Assembly (NCBI GenBank): GCA_023229785.1 | Contig: JALNYV010000011.1 | Coordinates: 1 to 51,294, forward strand | Length of the DNA: 51,294 bases | Source: Candidatus Dojkabacteria bacterium | GTDB taxonomy: Bacteria > Patescibacteria > Dojkabacteria > SC72 | Reading direction: 5' to 3' | In this document: in pieces, positions 1 to 7,411 of the stretch | Numbering within the stretch: the stretch's first letter is position 1 | How the letters are laid out: each line of letters opens with the position of its first letter | Notes under the pieces: generated by a model | The model's database searches: none | Told to the model about the DNA's origin: nothing | What the model saw: the letters and a program-made list of their open reading frames with translations, nothing else | Made by a program: the position numbers and the translations under genes

Positions 1-126
1 GCACGCTTTAATAGCTTCTCTGTTTTCTCCCAGTTGTATCCTTCTTTTTCCCATAGTCTTTTCACTTTCTTTTCCCCAATAACTTCAAGTAAGATTCGAA
101 TTGCACGTACCAGATAATACATTTCG
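1..126. repeat. Terminal overlap, left copy (circular closure)
   Basis: Bases 1-126 are identical to 51159-51284. This is the signature of a circular molecule assembled past its own start, giving a circle of about 51,158 bp. Reading frames continue smoothly through the join: a gene starting at 215 runs off the left edge and continues from 51158 downwards. Confidence 0.9.
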
Positions 127-215
127 TTTCCTAAATATGTTGAACAATAACTACCTAATAGTCTTAAGGTAATTTGCGAGAAGTATTGAGGGATTGGGGT
201 TATTTCATCTGTCAT
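1..215 (-). CDS. Unknown helical protein, N-terminal part (gene spans the join)
   Basis: The start ATG at 213-215 directly follows the stop of the upstream gene (TAA at 216-218). The frame stays open to base 1 and continues at 51158 down to 50858, giving a protein of 171 residues. Residues 1-31 exist only here; the copy at the right end of the window is cut by the contig end. No family is recognised. It sits in the middle of the presumed DNA-processing operon. Confidence 0.8.
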   Translation of the reverse strand, partial: MTDEITPIPQYFSQITLRLLGSYCSTYLGNEMYYLVRAIRILLEVIGEKKVKRLWEKEGYNWEKTEKLLKR

Positions 216-587
216 TTAATTCTCCCGAGGATATTCATAACTAAGTATTCCAAGTGTATGAGGGCGATAATATTCCCCAAATTCATACCCACTTTCTCCC
301 CATTTTGATTCAATGATTTCTAATGCAAGGAGAATTACTCCCATATCTTTATTCATAACCTTTTGTAGTTTCTTAAATGAATGTGATTGTAAAGAAGTAA
401 CTCCAACAATGAATTGTTTGTACGCATGTTCTCTTTTAAAATGTACATGATCTTCTGTTTTAGTTAAAGCAAGCGCAATGTTAAATGCGCCATAGAAATG
501 TCCGATTGCTCTGGTATACTGCCGTTTCACAAAACATTCTTCACTTAATTCAAGTTTCTTTTCAATGATTTGTTTAAACAATTGCAT
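216..587 (-). CDS. Unknown helical protein (123 aa)
   Basis: All-helical protein with a TPR-like feel in residues 10-50 (aromatic and alanine-rich amphipathic helices) but no diagnostic motif. Its start overlaps the stop of the upstream 138-residue gene by one base (TAATG) and its own stop abuts the start at 215. It is the second gene of the operon that ends with the ATPase. No function can be assigned. Confidence 0.8.
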   Translation of the reverse strand: MQLFKQIIEKKLELSEECFVKRQYTRAIGHFYGAFNIALALTKTEDHVHFKREHAYKQFIVGVTSLQSHSFKKLQKVMNKDMGVILLALEIIESKWGESGYEFGEYYRPHTLGILSYEYPREN

Positions 588-1003
588 TAACTATCTCCTC
601 CAAATATATTAAAGAAAAAGCGAATTAACTCTAAATACTTTGCTCTTTGTTCTTGTACACAATACTTAATGTTTGCTTCAATGATAAAATCTCCATACTC
701 TTCACCATAACTATATTGGCTTACAAAACTACGCAGTCGATTTATTTCAATCTCTTGTAAATATGTTTCAAGCAGTTCTACAAAATCTCCTGTTTCATTC
801 TTGAATTTTAATACGTTAAAGTCGAGAGCATTGTAACATTTGACTGCAAGCATTCCTACATAGAAATCCTGTGTGATTTTCTTACGTAACTCTCGTAACT
901 CTTCAAGTTCTTCATCTGCAATGATTTCTGTTTCAGCAATGAAGTCTTTTAACTTTTGAATTTCCTCATCAGTAATTTTTCTTTTCATACTTACTTGATT
1001 CAT
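587..1003 (-). CDS. Unknown helical protein (138 aa), first gene of the DNA-processing operon
   Basis: The frame is open up to 1078, but a TATA box centred near 1028 lies 25 bp from the ATG at 1001-1003, so the leaderless start at 1003 is chosen; the longer reading would translate through the promoter. The protein has an acidic coiled-coil-like N-terminus (residues 8-35) and predicted helices after it, and ends in an aromatic FFFNIFGG-type tail. No recognised family. It leads the operon that crosses the join. Confidence 0.75.
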   Translation of the reverse strand: MNQVSMKRKITDEEIQKLKDFIAETEIIADEELEELRELRKKITQDFYVGMLAVKCYNALDFNVLKFKNETGDFVELLETYLQEIEINRLRSFVSQYSYGEEYGDFIIEANIKYCVQEQRAKYLELIRFFFNIFGGDS

Positions 1004-1010
1004 ACGTATA

Positions 1011-1032
1011 TGTTGTTGTTGTACTATATAAA
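1011..1032 (-). promoter_or_regulatory. Promoter with CAA-triplet element (class B)
   Basis: Read on the minus strand: TATA box (TTTATATAG) followed immediately by TACAACAACAACA and then the ATG at 1003. TATA-to-start distance is about 25 bp, so the element lies between TATA and the transcription start, where a repressor would block initiation. The same layout recurs at 1921, 37295, 45596 and 47763. Confidence 0.65.
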
Positions 1033-1218
1033 CTTTATGTGGCACAATGTATAAAGTGACTTTTATGTGCCCATGCACCCTACTGGCTGGACAGGTTAGC
1101 TTTATCCAAAAACTATATAAACGAATTTATCCCTTAATAAGAGGGGTTATAAATTAAAATACATATATATATTCGGCATCTGGTCATGGACAGGAAGCGA
1201 AGCTGGAGAAAAAAATAA
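1033..1218. other. Divergent intergenic region, candidate replication origin
   Basis: Lies between the minus-strand operon starting at 1003 and the plus-strand genes from 1219. It holds a very AT-rich stretch with possible plus-strand TATA boxes (1147-1155 and 1162-1172), an imperfect repeat of CTGG-GGACAGG near 1085-1097 and 1180-1194, and no convincing gene. It is one of the two places where gene direction diverges, which makes it a reasonable but unproven origin candidate. Confidence 0.3.
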
Positions 1219-1404
1219 ATGGAATCAATAAAACAAATACAAGGGATAGGCGCTCTACACCCTCAATATTATAGGGCTAGGGCATTGCATTTACAGGTCT
1301 TAAGTGAAATGGATATGGTCTCTAGCGGTATAAAGTTGAGCTGGTGGGATATTATTGGTCTGCCACGTCGTGGCTTCTTGACAAGGGAGGTACACACCCT
1401 CTAA
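1219..1404 (+). CDS. Hypothetical protein (61 aa), weak
   Basis: Open frame after an AT-rich region with TATA-like sequence about 50 bp upstream, 30 bp before the next plus-strand gene. No family, no clear ribosome binding site. The sequence here is richer in GC than its surroundings and contains a small hairpin (GCCAC-GTC-GTGGC near 1361-1373), so a structured RNA is an alternative reading. Confidence 0.35.
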   Translation: MESIKQIQGIGALHPQYYRARALHLQVLSEMDMVSSGIKLSWWDIIGLPRRGFLTREVHTL

Positions 1405-1434
1405 ACCACAGACAGGTTTTTTGGATATTTACTC

Positions 1435-1905
1435 ATGGTTCGTACACTTGGCGCTCTTGATTTACACAAACGTAAAACCAGAAAGGATAAAGGTAAGCGC
1501 AAGAAACCAGTACAGTTAAAACGCTTTGCAAAGCACAAGGGGCATAAGACTCACTTGAAACTTTGGATGTGGCGCGAAGAGCCCATGAGCCTTGAAGGGT
1601 ATCGGCATTGGCATACTGGCACACGGATGAAGATCCGTAGGGTTGTGTACAAATTTGATATGCGCATTGATGTGCCAGTGGAACGCTTGGCAACTAAGGA
1701 GCGCATTGAAGCATTTGTCTTAGAGACTATTTCTTATAAGGGAGTTTTCCTCTTCATGGGAGGTTCTGGTTCTCTTAGATCTAAGAAAGGATTCAAATGG
1801 GTGAAACTCTTTAAGTGCAAAATTACAGAACATCCTGATGGGTTACAGTGTAGAATGACAAATAATTATCGCTTGTTCAGGTACTTTTTTTGGTGTGACA
1901 AATAA
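1435..1905 (+). CDS. Basic hypothetical protein (156 aa)
   Basis: Strongly basic N-terminal third (clusters of Arg/Lys/His at residues 12-45) followed by a mixed domain with a C-terminal region rich in Phe, Tyr and Cys. A nucleic-acid-binding role fits the charge but no motif confirms it. The start is uncertain because no ribosome binding site is visible. It precedes the HNH gene on the same strand, separated by that gene's own promoter. Confidence 0.6.
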   Translation: MVRTLGALDLHKRKTRKDKGKRKKPVQLKRFAKHKGHKTHLKLWMWREEPMSLEGYRHWHTGTRMKIRRVVYKFDMRIDVPVERLATKERIEAFVLETISYKGVFLFMGGSGSLRSKKGFKWVKLFKCKITEHPDGLQCRMTNNYRLFRYFFWCDK

Positions 1906-1920
1906 AACTAAAACCAATAA

Positions 1921-1943
1921 CCTTAAATAGTACAACAACAACT
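1921..1943 (+). promoter_or_regulatory. Promoter with CAA-triplet element (class B)
   Basis: TATA box CCTTAAATAG at 1921-1930, then TACAACAACAACT at 1931-1943, then the ATG of the HNH gene at 1951. TATA centre to start is 26 bp. It is the only plus-strand member of class B. Confidence 0.6.
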
Positions 1944-1950
1944 ATTACAT

Positions 1951-2739
1951 ATGCCTAAATTGAAAAAAGATTATATTGAAGAATATAGTAAAAGTTATTA
2001 TCAAGAAAATAAAGAGAGGATAAAATTAAGGATGCAGAAATATAGGCGGGATAATCCATCTAAAATAAAAGAGCAAAGTAAGAAATATTACGTTTCAAAG
2101 AATCAAAAAATAACTGAAGGTAGAAAAATTTACTACGTTAAAAATAGTGATCTAGTTAAAGAGAGAGTTAAAAAATGGAGGGAAGAAAATCCAGATAAGT
2201 ATAGGGCTCAGCAGATAAGAGCATTACCAAAATCTAGGATTAAGAGTAAAATTTATTATCATAAAAATAAAATAGAAATACTACAAAGAGAAAAATAAAG
2301 GAGACTTACGCCTGAAGGGAAAAATAATAAAAAAGTAAAAGACCTAAAGTACTATTCAGCTAATAAACAAAAGATTTTCAATCATATGTATACTCGAAAA
2401 AAAGTTGATACAGATTATAGACTAAGATGCTTACTTAGAAGTAGATTAGCAAGTGTAATTAATAAATACTCTCAAACAGGAAAAATACTCTCTTCAAAAC
2501 AATATGGCATAAATTATACTGCAATTATTGAACACCTTAAACCATTCCCTAAACAGATAAATAAATATCATGTAGACCATATCAAGCCGCTTTGTTCGTT
2601 TAATCTTAATGATCCAGAGCAAATTAGACTGGCTTTTGCCCCAGAAAACCATCAATGGTTATTAGCTGAAGAAAACCAAGAAAAGAAAAATCATGATGGA
2701 ACATTAGAAATTCAAGTTAATAGGAGATGGAAGAAATGA
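1951..2739 (+). pseudogene. HNH endonuclease interrupted by an in-frame UAA
   Basis: Two open stretches, 1951-2298 and 2386-2739, lie in the same frame and are separated only by one TAA at 2296-2298; the 87 bases between them are open and encode plausible sequence. The first part is a Lys/Tyr/Asn-rich repeat region typical of the N-terminus of phage-type HNH proteins. The second carries the HNH core: VDHIKP (His-Ile), then a C-terminal ENHQWL and a Lys/Asn tail. Read through, the protein would have 262 residues. It could be a recent nonsense mutation, a population variant, a sequencing error, or a readthrough gene; loss of function is the simplest reading. Confidence 0.75.
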
Positions 2740-3497
2740 AAGAAAAGGAAAGTCAAACAAAAAAACGAGTGGCTATCTATACAAGAGTTAGTTCAGAAGA
2801 ACAGAAAAGAGAAGGATTAAGCTTGGATGCGCAACGTAAAGCTTTAGAAGATTATGCGCAACTTAAAGGATTCTGGGTGTACAAAATTTACACTGATGCT
2901 GGCATATCTGGATTTTCAATTAAAAAGCGAAAGGCATTTAAAGAGATGCTTACTGATGCAAAAGCAGGCAAGTTCTCTGCAATTTTAATTACTAAGTTTG
3001 ATCGAGCATTCCGTAATGTAGTTGATGCAATAAAAACTGTTGAAGAATTAAAAACCTTGAAAATAGATTTAGTTTCTTTAAATGAACAAGTTGATACCAC
3101 TACTGCAATGGGAAACTTTTTCTTTATCCTTATGTCTGCACTAGCGCAGTTAGAACGAGACTTAACTGTAGAACGAGTGAGTGAAACTAACTCTAGTAAG
3201 TTTTCTAATGGGATTATGATTGGTAGATCTCCTCTTGGATATATGTATAGTAAAAAGCAGAAGCGGTTTATTCCTGATCCCAAAACAAAGGATATGATTA
3301 TTGATATTTTTCAGATGACTGCACAAGGAATAAATTATAGATATATCTGTGGTAAGCATAATCTTGGTTTCACTACATACTATAAATTGATCCGTAATGA
3401 GTTCTATATGGGAAATATTCGGTTTAAGAAAAATACAAATATTGGTAATCACGAACCATTAATTTCAAAGGAATTATTTGCTAAATGTCAAAAATAA
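2736..3497 (+). CDS. Serine recombinase, resolvase/invertase type, shortened
   Basis: Catalyses strand exchange through a 5-prime phosphoserine. The N-terminal catalytic domain (residues 11-150) has the YTRVSS active-site motif (nucleophile Ser19), a conserved Arg cluster and the GxxSA-type long helix. A recombinase domain follows (to about residue 245), ending at an HEPLIS-like motif; the zinc ribbon and coiled coil usual in large serine recombinases are absent. The start at 2736 overlaps the HNH stop (ATGA) with AGGAG at 2722-2726; an ATG at 2727 sits too close to that site. It may resolve, invert or integrate the element. Confidence 0.85.
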   Translation: MKEKESQTKKRVAIYTRVSSEEQKREGLSLDAQRKALEDYAQLKGFWVYKIYTDAGISGFSIKKRKAFKEMLTDAKAGKFSAILITKFDRAFRNVVDAIKTVEELKTLKIDLVSLNEQVDTTTAMGNFFFILMSALAQLERDLTVERVSETNSSKFSNGIMIGRSPLGYMYSKKQKRFIPDPKTKDMIIDIFQMTAQGINYRYICGKHNLGFTTYYKLIRNEFYMGNIRFKKNTNIGNHEPLISKELFAKCQK

Positions 3498-3943
3498 CTC
3501 TTACCCGTTTTGATGCCTACTGTTTTACTTTGTTTGGTTTATTCTACTTTCTTATTTTTCTACCTTTAGTTGTGCCTGCCTTTTTAATTACTGATCGATT
3601 GGTGATTACTCCTGCGTTAGTTTCTAGTTACATTGACTGCTATTCTTCTAATCTTACTGAATCAGTTGAACAAGCGAATCGTGAACTACTTGCACCTCTA
3701 GGGCTTAAAACTGAAGTTGCTGGATTGTATAACCCTAAGACAAATAAAATTAGTTTAAATACAAATGATCCAGAAACAATTAAGCATGAATATTGTCATC
3801 GAGAGCAACACCTTGCTAATAGAAGTTTTTCTTGCCAGTCTAAAATTGGAGTGTTTGTAAATGAAGTAGAGTGTTACATTCGGCAGTACTATATGGACTA
3901 CCTGAATGTGAGTGAAATAGAAACAGAAAAAATTAATAAATAA
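3485..3943 (+). CDS. Membrane-anchored putative HExxH metallopeptidase (152 aa)
   Basis: One long membrane segment (residues about 12-37) is followed by a small domain with HEYCH at 101-105, a zinc-peptidase HExxH motif, and acidic candidates for the third ligand at Glu127 or Glu129. It overlaps the recombinase by 13 bases, so the two are co-translated. The catalytic domain is very small for a peptidase, so another zinc-dependent role is possible. The domain probably faces outward, but topology is not certain. Confidence 0.65.
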   Translation: MSKITLTRFDAYCFTLFGLFYFLIFLPLVVPAFLITDRLVITPALVSSYIDCYSSNLTESVEQANRELLAPLGLKTEVAGLYNPKTNKISLNTNDPETIKHEYCHREQHLANRSFSCQSKIGVFVNEVECYIRQYYMDYLNVSEIETEKINK

Positions 3944-3973
3944 ATTAGGGGAATATAAGCAATATAATCAATA

Positions 3974-4012
3974 TTACTTACCTTTTTTTTTAGCTTTCTT
4001 TTTTGCAGCCAT
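3974..4012 (-). CDS. Lys/Ala-rich 12-residue peptide
   Basis: ATG at 4010-4012 is preceded on the minus strand by GGAGG (4020-4024) at ideal spacing, and the frame encodes MAAKKKAKKKGK then stop. It lies 30 bp downstream of the 4042-4275 gene. The ribosome site is the only real support; a peptide this short could be spurious. Confidence 0.35.
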   Translation of the reverse strand: MAAKKKAKKKGK

Positions 4013-4041
4013 TGGCATTCCTCCATTCTAGTAGAATCATG

Positions 4042-4275
4042 TTAGTGTGTTCGCATATACTGCAGTGCAAATGAATGTGCCTGCGCTTGTGTTTTAAACT
4101 TTTTATCAATAATATGTTTTTCTAAATCTTCGTATGGCTCAATAACAAAGACATCCCAGTTTGGTTCATCTCTTAATTTTCTTCCTACGAGCTGTAAGGT
4201 TCCGTCTTTTCTCCCATAGATAAAGCTCGGTGTAGAGCTTTCTGTGTATTTTTTCTCCCAATCTTTTAGTGCCAT
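4042..4275 (-). CDS. Small hypothetical protein (77 aa)
   Basis: Soluble mixed alpha/beta protein with no known motif. The TATA box at 4295-4304 places a leaderless start exactly at the ATG (25 bp), supporting the gene. It has a class A palindrome and stands almost alone, followed only by the 12-residue peptide. A role as a small regulator is possible but nothing shows it. Confidence 0.75.
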   Translation of the reverse strand: MALKDWEKKYTESSTPSFIYGRKDGTLQLVGRKLRDEPNWDVFVIEPYEDLEKHIIDKKFKTQAQAHSFALQYMRTH

Positions 4276-4294
4276 ATATAAAATAGCTAAACCT

Positions 4295-4331
4295 TATTTA
4301 AATACTTATCGCTTTTTGAATTTTTATTCAG
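4295..4331 (-). promoter_or_regulatory. Class A promoter: palindrome plus TATA
   Basis: On the minus strand CTGAATAAAAATTCAA (4316-4331) is followed by a purine-rich BRE-like stretch and the TATA box TATTTAAATA (4295-4304). The palindrome edge is 41 bp from the ATG at 4275, the same spacing as in eight other promoters of this element. Confidence 0.75.
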
Positions 4332-4336
4332 AATTA

Positions 4337-4471
4337 TCATACATACTTTTTATCGATCTGTTCGTAGATATAATGAAATACTAAAACCTCTGCTGGTGCT
4401 ATCCGTCGCTGTATAAGTTGTTCCTGTCTATTGAGTCGTTTCTCAAAATATAAGAGTGTTTCTAGCTTCAT
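4337..4471 (-). CDS. Small hypothetical protein (44 aa)
   Basis: A longer frame from a GTG at 4540 would run through a class A palindrome and a TATA box, so the ATG at 4469-4471, 26 bp from the TATA centre, is taken as a leaderless start. The product is a short charged helix followed by a hydrophobic-aromatic segment. Function unknown. Confidence 0.6.
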   Translation of the reverse strand: MKLETLLYFEKRLNRQEQLIQRRIAPAEVLVFHYIYEQIDKKYV

Positions 4472-4493
4472 TGATGAAATAAATTTACTAACC

Positions 4494-4521
4494 TTTATAA
4501 ATTTTTTGAATAAAAATTCAG
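4494..4521 (-). promoter_or_regulatory. Class A promoter, shorter spacing
   Basis: Palindrome TTGAATAAAAATTCAG at 4506-4521 and TATA box at 4494-4501 for the gene starting at 4471. The palindrome edge is 35 bp from the start, about half a helical turn closer than in the main set. It could also serve a divergent plus-strand promoter (TTTTAAATAG near 4546-4555). Confidence 0.6.
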
Positions 4522-4573
4522 AATTAAAAAATGGTAACACAAGTTTTAAATAGCACGAGTTACTGAAACTCTA

Positions 4574-4672
4574 ATGTTTTACACACTTACTTCACTTACA
4601 GATGATTTCTCTTTCATAGTTAGAAAAAATGGGTATTGGCTGGGGATTGCTACCCACTCAGTCACTTTATAA
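4574..4672 (+). CDS. Possible 32-residue peptide
   Basis: ATG at 4574 lies about 23 bp after a TATA-like TTTTAAATAG, so a leaderless start is possible, and the frame encodes 32 residues ending in the loop of an inverted repeat. It has no homology I recognise. The strong inverted repeat overlapping its end argues equally for a non-coding RNA. Confidence 0.3.
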   Translation: MFYTLTSLTDDFSFIVRKNGYWLGIATHSVTL

Positions 4673-4701
4673 GGCGCCTTTCCCAGCCATCCAGCCCATT
4701 T
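4627..4701. ncRNA. Nested inverted repeat, candidate structured RNA or terminator
   Basis: Two perfect 7-bp arms pair in order: AAATGGG (4627-4633) with CCCATTT (4695-4701) and GGCTGGG (4638-4644) with CCCAGCC (4682-4688), enclosing the palindrome GGCGCC. The block is much richer in GC than its surroundings and is followed by a T-rich stretch. It lies between convergent transcription units, so a bidirectional terminator is also plausible. Confidence 0.4.
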
Positions 4702-4750
4702 CACTACTATATAGTTATATTTCTAGACTTATAAATTTATCGCTGTTGGC

Positions 4751-5365
4751 TTACAACTGCTTTTTTTCTTCAGTTGACTGCTGTAACTCTTTTTGCAAGG
4801 CTCTTGTTTGCTCTTTTAATGCAGCAATGTTGAGTTTTGTCATGCCGATTCGTGAAAGTTCGGTAATTGATTCATACAATGCATCGTCACCTGCTTGTAC
4901 CCATTTGCCATATGCTGACAGTAAAAAGCGTTTCTGCCCTTCTTTGCCTAATGCTTCTCCTTCTTCTGTATCTCTCATTTTTTCTGGTAACTCTGTTTTA
5001 AAGCGATCAACTAAGCGAATGACGTTTCGGTAGGAAGATTCTTCGCCTCTTGCTAAACGCTTAATAAATTCGTCTTTTACTATAACAATCTGTTCACTTG
5101 GAATGGGTTTATGTTCACCCTGCTCCATATCTATTGGATAGAAGATAAATCGTGTGCAGCCATTTTTCAAAGGAACTTGCTTTTTTACAATGCCCTTACT
5201 ATAACCCTCTGTAAAGCGCTTACGGTACCCCACTTCAATAAAATCAGCATTATCAATCACATCCATCTTTGCAATGCGCTTCATGGCAACTACTCTAATA
5301 ATAATGACTGCAGTTAAGGTACCTATCCCTAATAGTGTTGCAACAATTGGTAGAATGATCCCCAT
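4751..5365 (-). CDS. Single-span membrane protein with coiled-coil tail (204 aa)
   Basis: One N-terminal membrane helix (residues about 2-25) and a long soluble part ending in a Gln/Glu/Lys-rich coiled coil (about 170-204). The start at 5365 is chosen because it follows the upstream stop by one base (TAAC-ATG); a longer frame would overlap that gene by over 100 bases. It is the last gene of the operon led by the HTH protein at 7737. Function unknown, probably cytoplasmic face of a membrane assembly. Confidence 0.75.
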   Translation of the reverse strand: MGIILPIVATLLGIGTLTAVIIIRVVAMKRIAKMDVIDNADFIEVGYRKRFTEGYSKGIVKKQVPLKNGCTRFIFYPIDMEQGEHKPIPSEQIVIVKDEFIKRLARGEESSYRNVIRLVDRFKTELPEKMRDTEEGEALGKEGQKRFLLSAYGKWVQAGDDALYESITELSRIGMTKLNIAALKEQTRALQKELQQSTEEKKQL

Positions 5366-5366
5366 G

Positions 5367-5999
5367 TTAGTAAGCGTTTGACTCCTCCGCTTTTTCCTTT
5401 TCTTCCTGTTCTTTTTTCTCTGCAATAGTCTGGCGTGTTGTTTTAATTGTAGTTGTTGCTCTGCCAAATTCATCAACTCCTAAGACTCGCTCTTCTTTGA
5501 CTTCACTTTCTGGATTTTCTGCAATTAACCGAATGCATTCGCGTACAAAGGTTTCATCTTTATCAAAGAAAAACTCAATTTCTTTTTTTGCATTTGCTAA
5601 GTTAATGATAATATCAATTCTTCTTTTTGTTTCTGAACCTTTTCCCATGAGCCATAATACGGGTGTACGATCAGTACCTGCCTGCCCGACACGCATGATG
5701 GTTCTAGATTCCCGTACAAAGTTATCTCCATGATCGTCATCCATTTTTAACATTAGTTTTGCCCGTTCTTCTGCTTCTTTTGGATCAACTGCTTCTTCAA
5801 CAGGCTTTTTCTTACGTAGTTTTAAGATTAAGAAAATGATTGTTACAATAAGCGCAATGACTGCAAAGATAATTATTGTGCCTCCTGTCCACCACCATGA
5901 CTTAGGTGGATCTAAAATTACTCTGGTGATTAACATTACTCCGCCTAATATTGTTACAATTACTCCTCCAATAATTAAAATCCAGTAGAGTGGTTTCAT
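5367..5999 (-). CDS. Two-span membrane protein with cytoplasmic domain (210 aa)
   Basis: Two membrane segments (about 4-26 and 38-61) followed by a basic stop-transfer KLRKKK and a soluble domain of about 120 residues with a Glu/Lys-rich end. Its start overlaps the stop of the cupredoxin-like gene (ATGA). With its neighbours it looks like a three-protein membrane complex: one large outer protein and two proteins with soluble domains, probably inside. Confidence 0.75.
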   Translation of the reverse strand: MKPLYWILIIGGVIVTILGGVMLITRVILDPPKSWWWTGGTIIIFAVIALIVTIIFLILKLRKKKPVEEAVDPKEAEERAKLMLKMDDDHGDNFVRESRTIMRVGQAGTDRTPVLWLMGKGSETKRRIDIIINLANAKKEIEFFFDKDETFVRECIRLIAENPESEVKEERVLGVDEFGRATTTIKTTRQTIAEKKEQEEKEKAEESNAY

Positions 6000-7411
6000 T
6001 TGTGCATGATCCCCATTAATCTTCTTTTGTATTTAATTTTTTCATAGTATCCCCATGACAATAAAAATCCTACAATTAATATGGCAAAAATGCCAATGAT
6101 CCAGAACACCCGTTCATTTGTTTTTCTTTGTTCTTCTGACTCTTTTGCTTGGGCAACTGATTCGTTTAGTAGTTGATTGAATTTAGGTATTTCAGTTTCT
6201 AAGGAGGCAGAGAGTGTATTAATCCGATTGTTTGTTCTTTGATTTGAATCTTGAATTGACTGGATTCTTTTGAGCATGGCATAGACTTGGGTTGCAGTTA
6301 AATTAATCGGGATGTCTGGATCCTTAATAATCACTTTTGGGTTTTGGTTCATTACCGTCGTATTACAAATAAATAACTGCTGATTTTGCGGACAGAACAC
6401 ATTATTAAACCAATTTAAAAAGCCTTCGTTTGAATCAAATTCTTCAAAGATGTTGGTGTAAGGAATAAACACTTGAATTGTTTCGGTTGTTGTTTGGGTG
6501 TTTAAACCTGAAACAGTCAAATGAATATCATAGGTCTTATTAGTTTCGTTTGTAGTAAAGACTACGGGTTGTACTTTAAACGTGACAAAATTAGTTTGGG
6601 TTGGTTCTACTGAAAAATCATTTTCATCAAAGTGCACCCACGAACTATCTGCAGTGAATTTCACTCTTTGGGCTGTCGTATTGCCTGTGTTCTGCACACT
6701 GATTAAGCCTTCTGCGCTGGAAGTTGCTTCAACGTTAAATTGCCGATCTACTAGGTTGATTGATAGCACAGTTGGATCAGTAATGACATTCATATTTATA
6801 TTCCAAATGAAGTTATTTGCAGGGTTATTGACTTCTTGCGCGCTTGAACGGTTTAAAATCTGTACGGTACCTGTCCAGAATAAAACTAAATCTTGGTAGT
6901 CCATTGAACCACTTTGTGTAAATGTTTGGCTGACTGTTTCTCCTATAGGTAAATCAAGGTCAAAGGAGCCACTGGTCACTGTATGCGAAATATCATCACT
7001 ATTATGCCACACCACTGTATCTCCTTCGTGAATGACTAAGAACTCTGGAGTAAAACCATTTGCAGTCATGTTTACATGCAAGGTTTGTGGAGTTGCTGGA
7101 ATGTCTACTAAATACTTAAAAGAGACTGTAGATTGGGTGACTCCTCCTTGGTATTCGTGTAAATTTACGCTAAAAGGCACAATTCTTGTTTCATTTGATT
7201 CTAAAACAAAATCTGGAAAGGTAAAACCAGATAGATTTGAGAAGGTAAATGATTTAATTCGATAGGTTAAGTTATTGGTAATGGTGAAGTTATATGCTTT
7301 TGCTTCATTTAAACGCACATTAATGTCCATTGGATTAGGCTGCATAAACACTTGTGCACTCGCTGGAAGTATCAATAATACTGCAATATATAGAACTACT
7401 ATATTCCTCAT
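5996..7411 (-). CDS. Surface protein with cupredoxin-like domain (471 aa)
   Basis: Signal peptide (1-19), a first beta domain, a cupredoxin-like domain at about 112-186, an Ig-like/NEW-type beta domain, a coiled coil and a C-terminal membrane helix (about 435-457). The cupredoxin fold pattern is clear (NGFTPEF, GDTVVW, SHTV), but of the copper ligands only His143 is kept; the usual Cys/His/Met cluster near residues 170-180 is missing, so copper binding is doubtful. Many N-glycosylation sequons. Overlaps both neighbours by ATGA. Confidence 0.85.
   Translation of the reverse strand: MRNIVVLYIAVLLILPASAQVFMQPNPMDINVRLNEAKAYNFTITNNLTYRIKSFTFSNLSGFTFPDFVLESNETRIVPFSVNLHEYQGGVTQSTVSFKYLVDIPATPQTLHVNMTANGFTPEFLVIHEGDTVVWHNSDDISHTVTSGSFDLDLPIGETVSQTFTQSGSMDYQDLVLFWTGTVQILNRSSAQEVNNPANNFIWNINMNVITDPTVLSINLVDRQFNVEATSSAEGLISVQNTGNTTAQRVKFTADSSWVHFDENDFSVEPTQTNFVTFKVQPVVFTTNETNKTYDIHLTVSGLNTQTTTETIQVFIPYTNIFEEFDSNEGFLNWFNNVFCPQNQQLFICNTTVMNQNPKVIIKDPDIPINLTATQVYAMLKRIQSIQDSNQRTNNRINTLSASLETEIPKFNQLLNESVAQAKESEEQRKTNERVFWIIGIFAILIVGFLLSWGYYEKIKYKRRLMGIMHK

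Noticed and set aside
1186..1218. Ten-residue basic frame before the 61-residue frame
   Set aside because: Spacing from the TATA-like sequence is too short for a leaderless start and there is no ribosome site.
4337..4540. Long form (67 residues, GTG start) of the small gene
   Set aside because: It would be translated through a palindrome and TATA box; the internal ATG at 4471 fits the leaderless rule.
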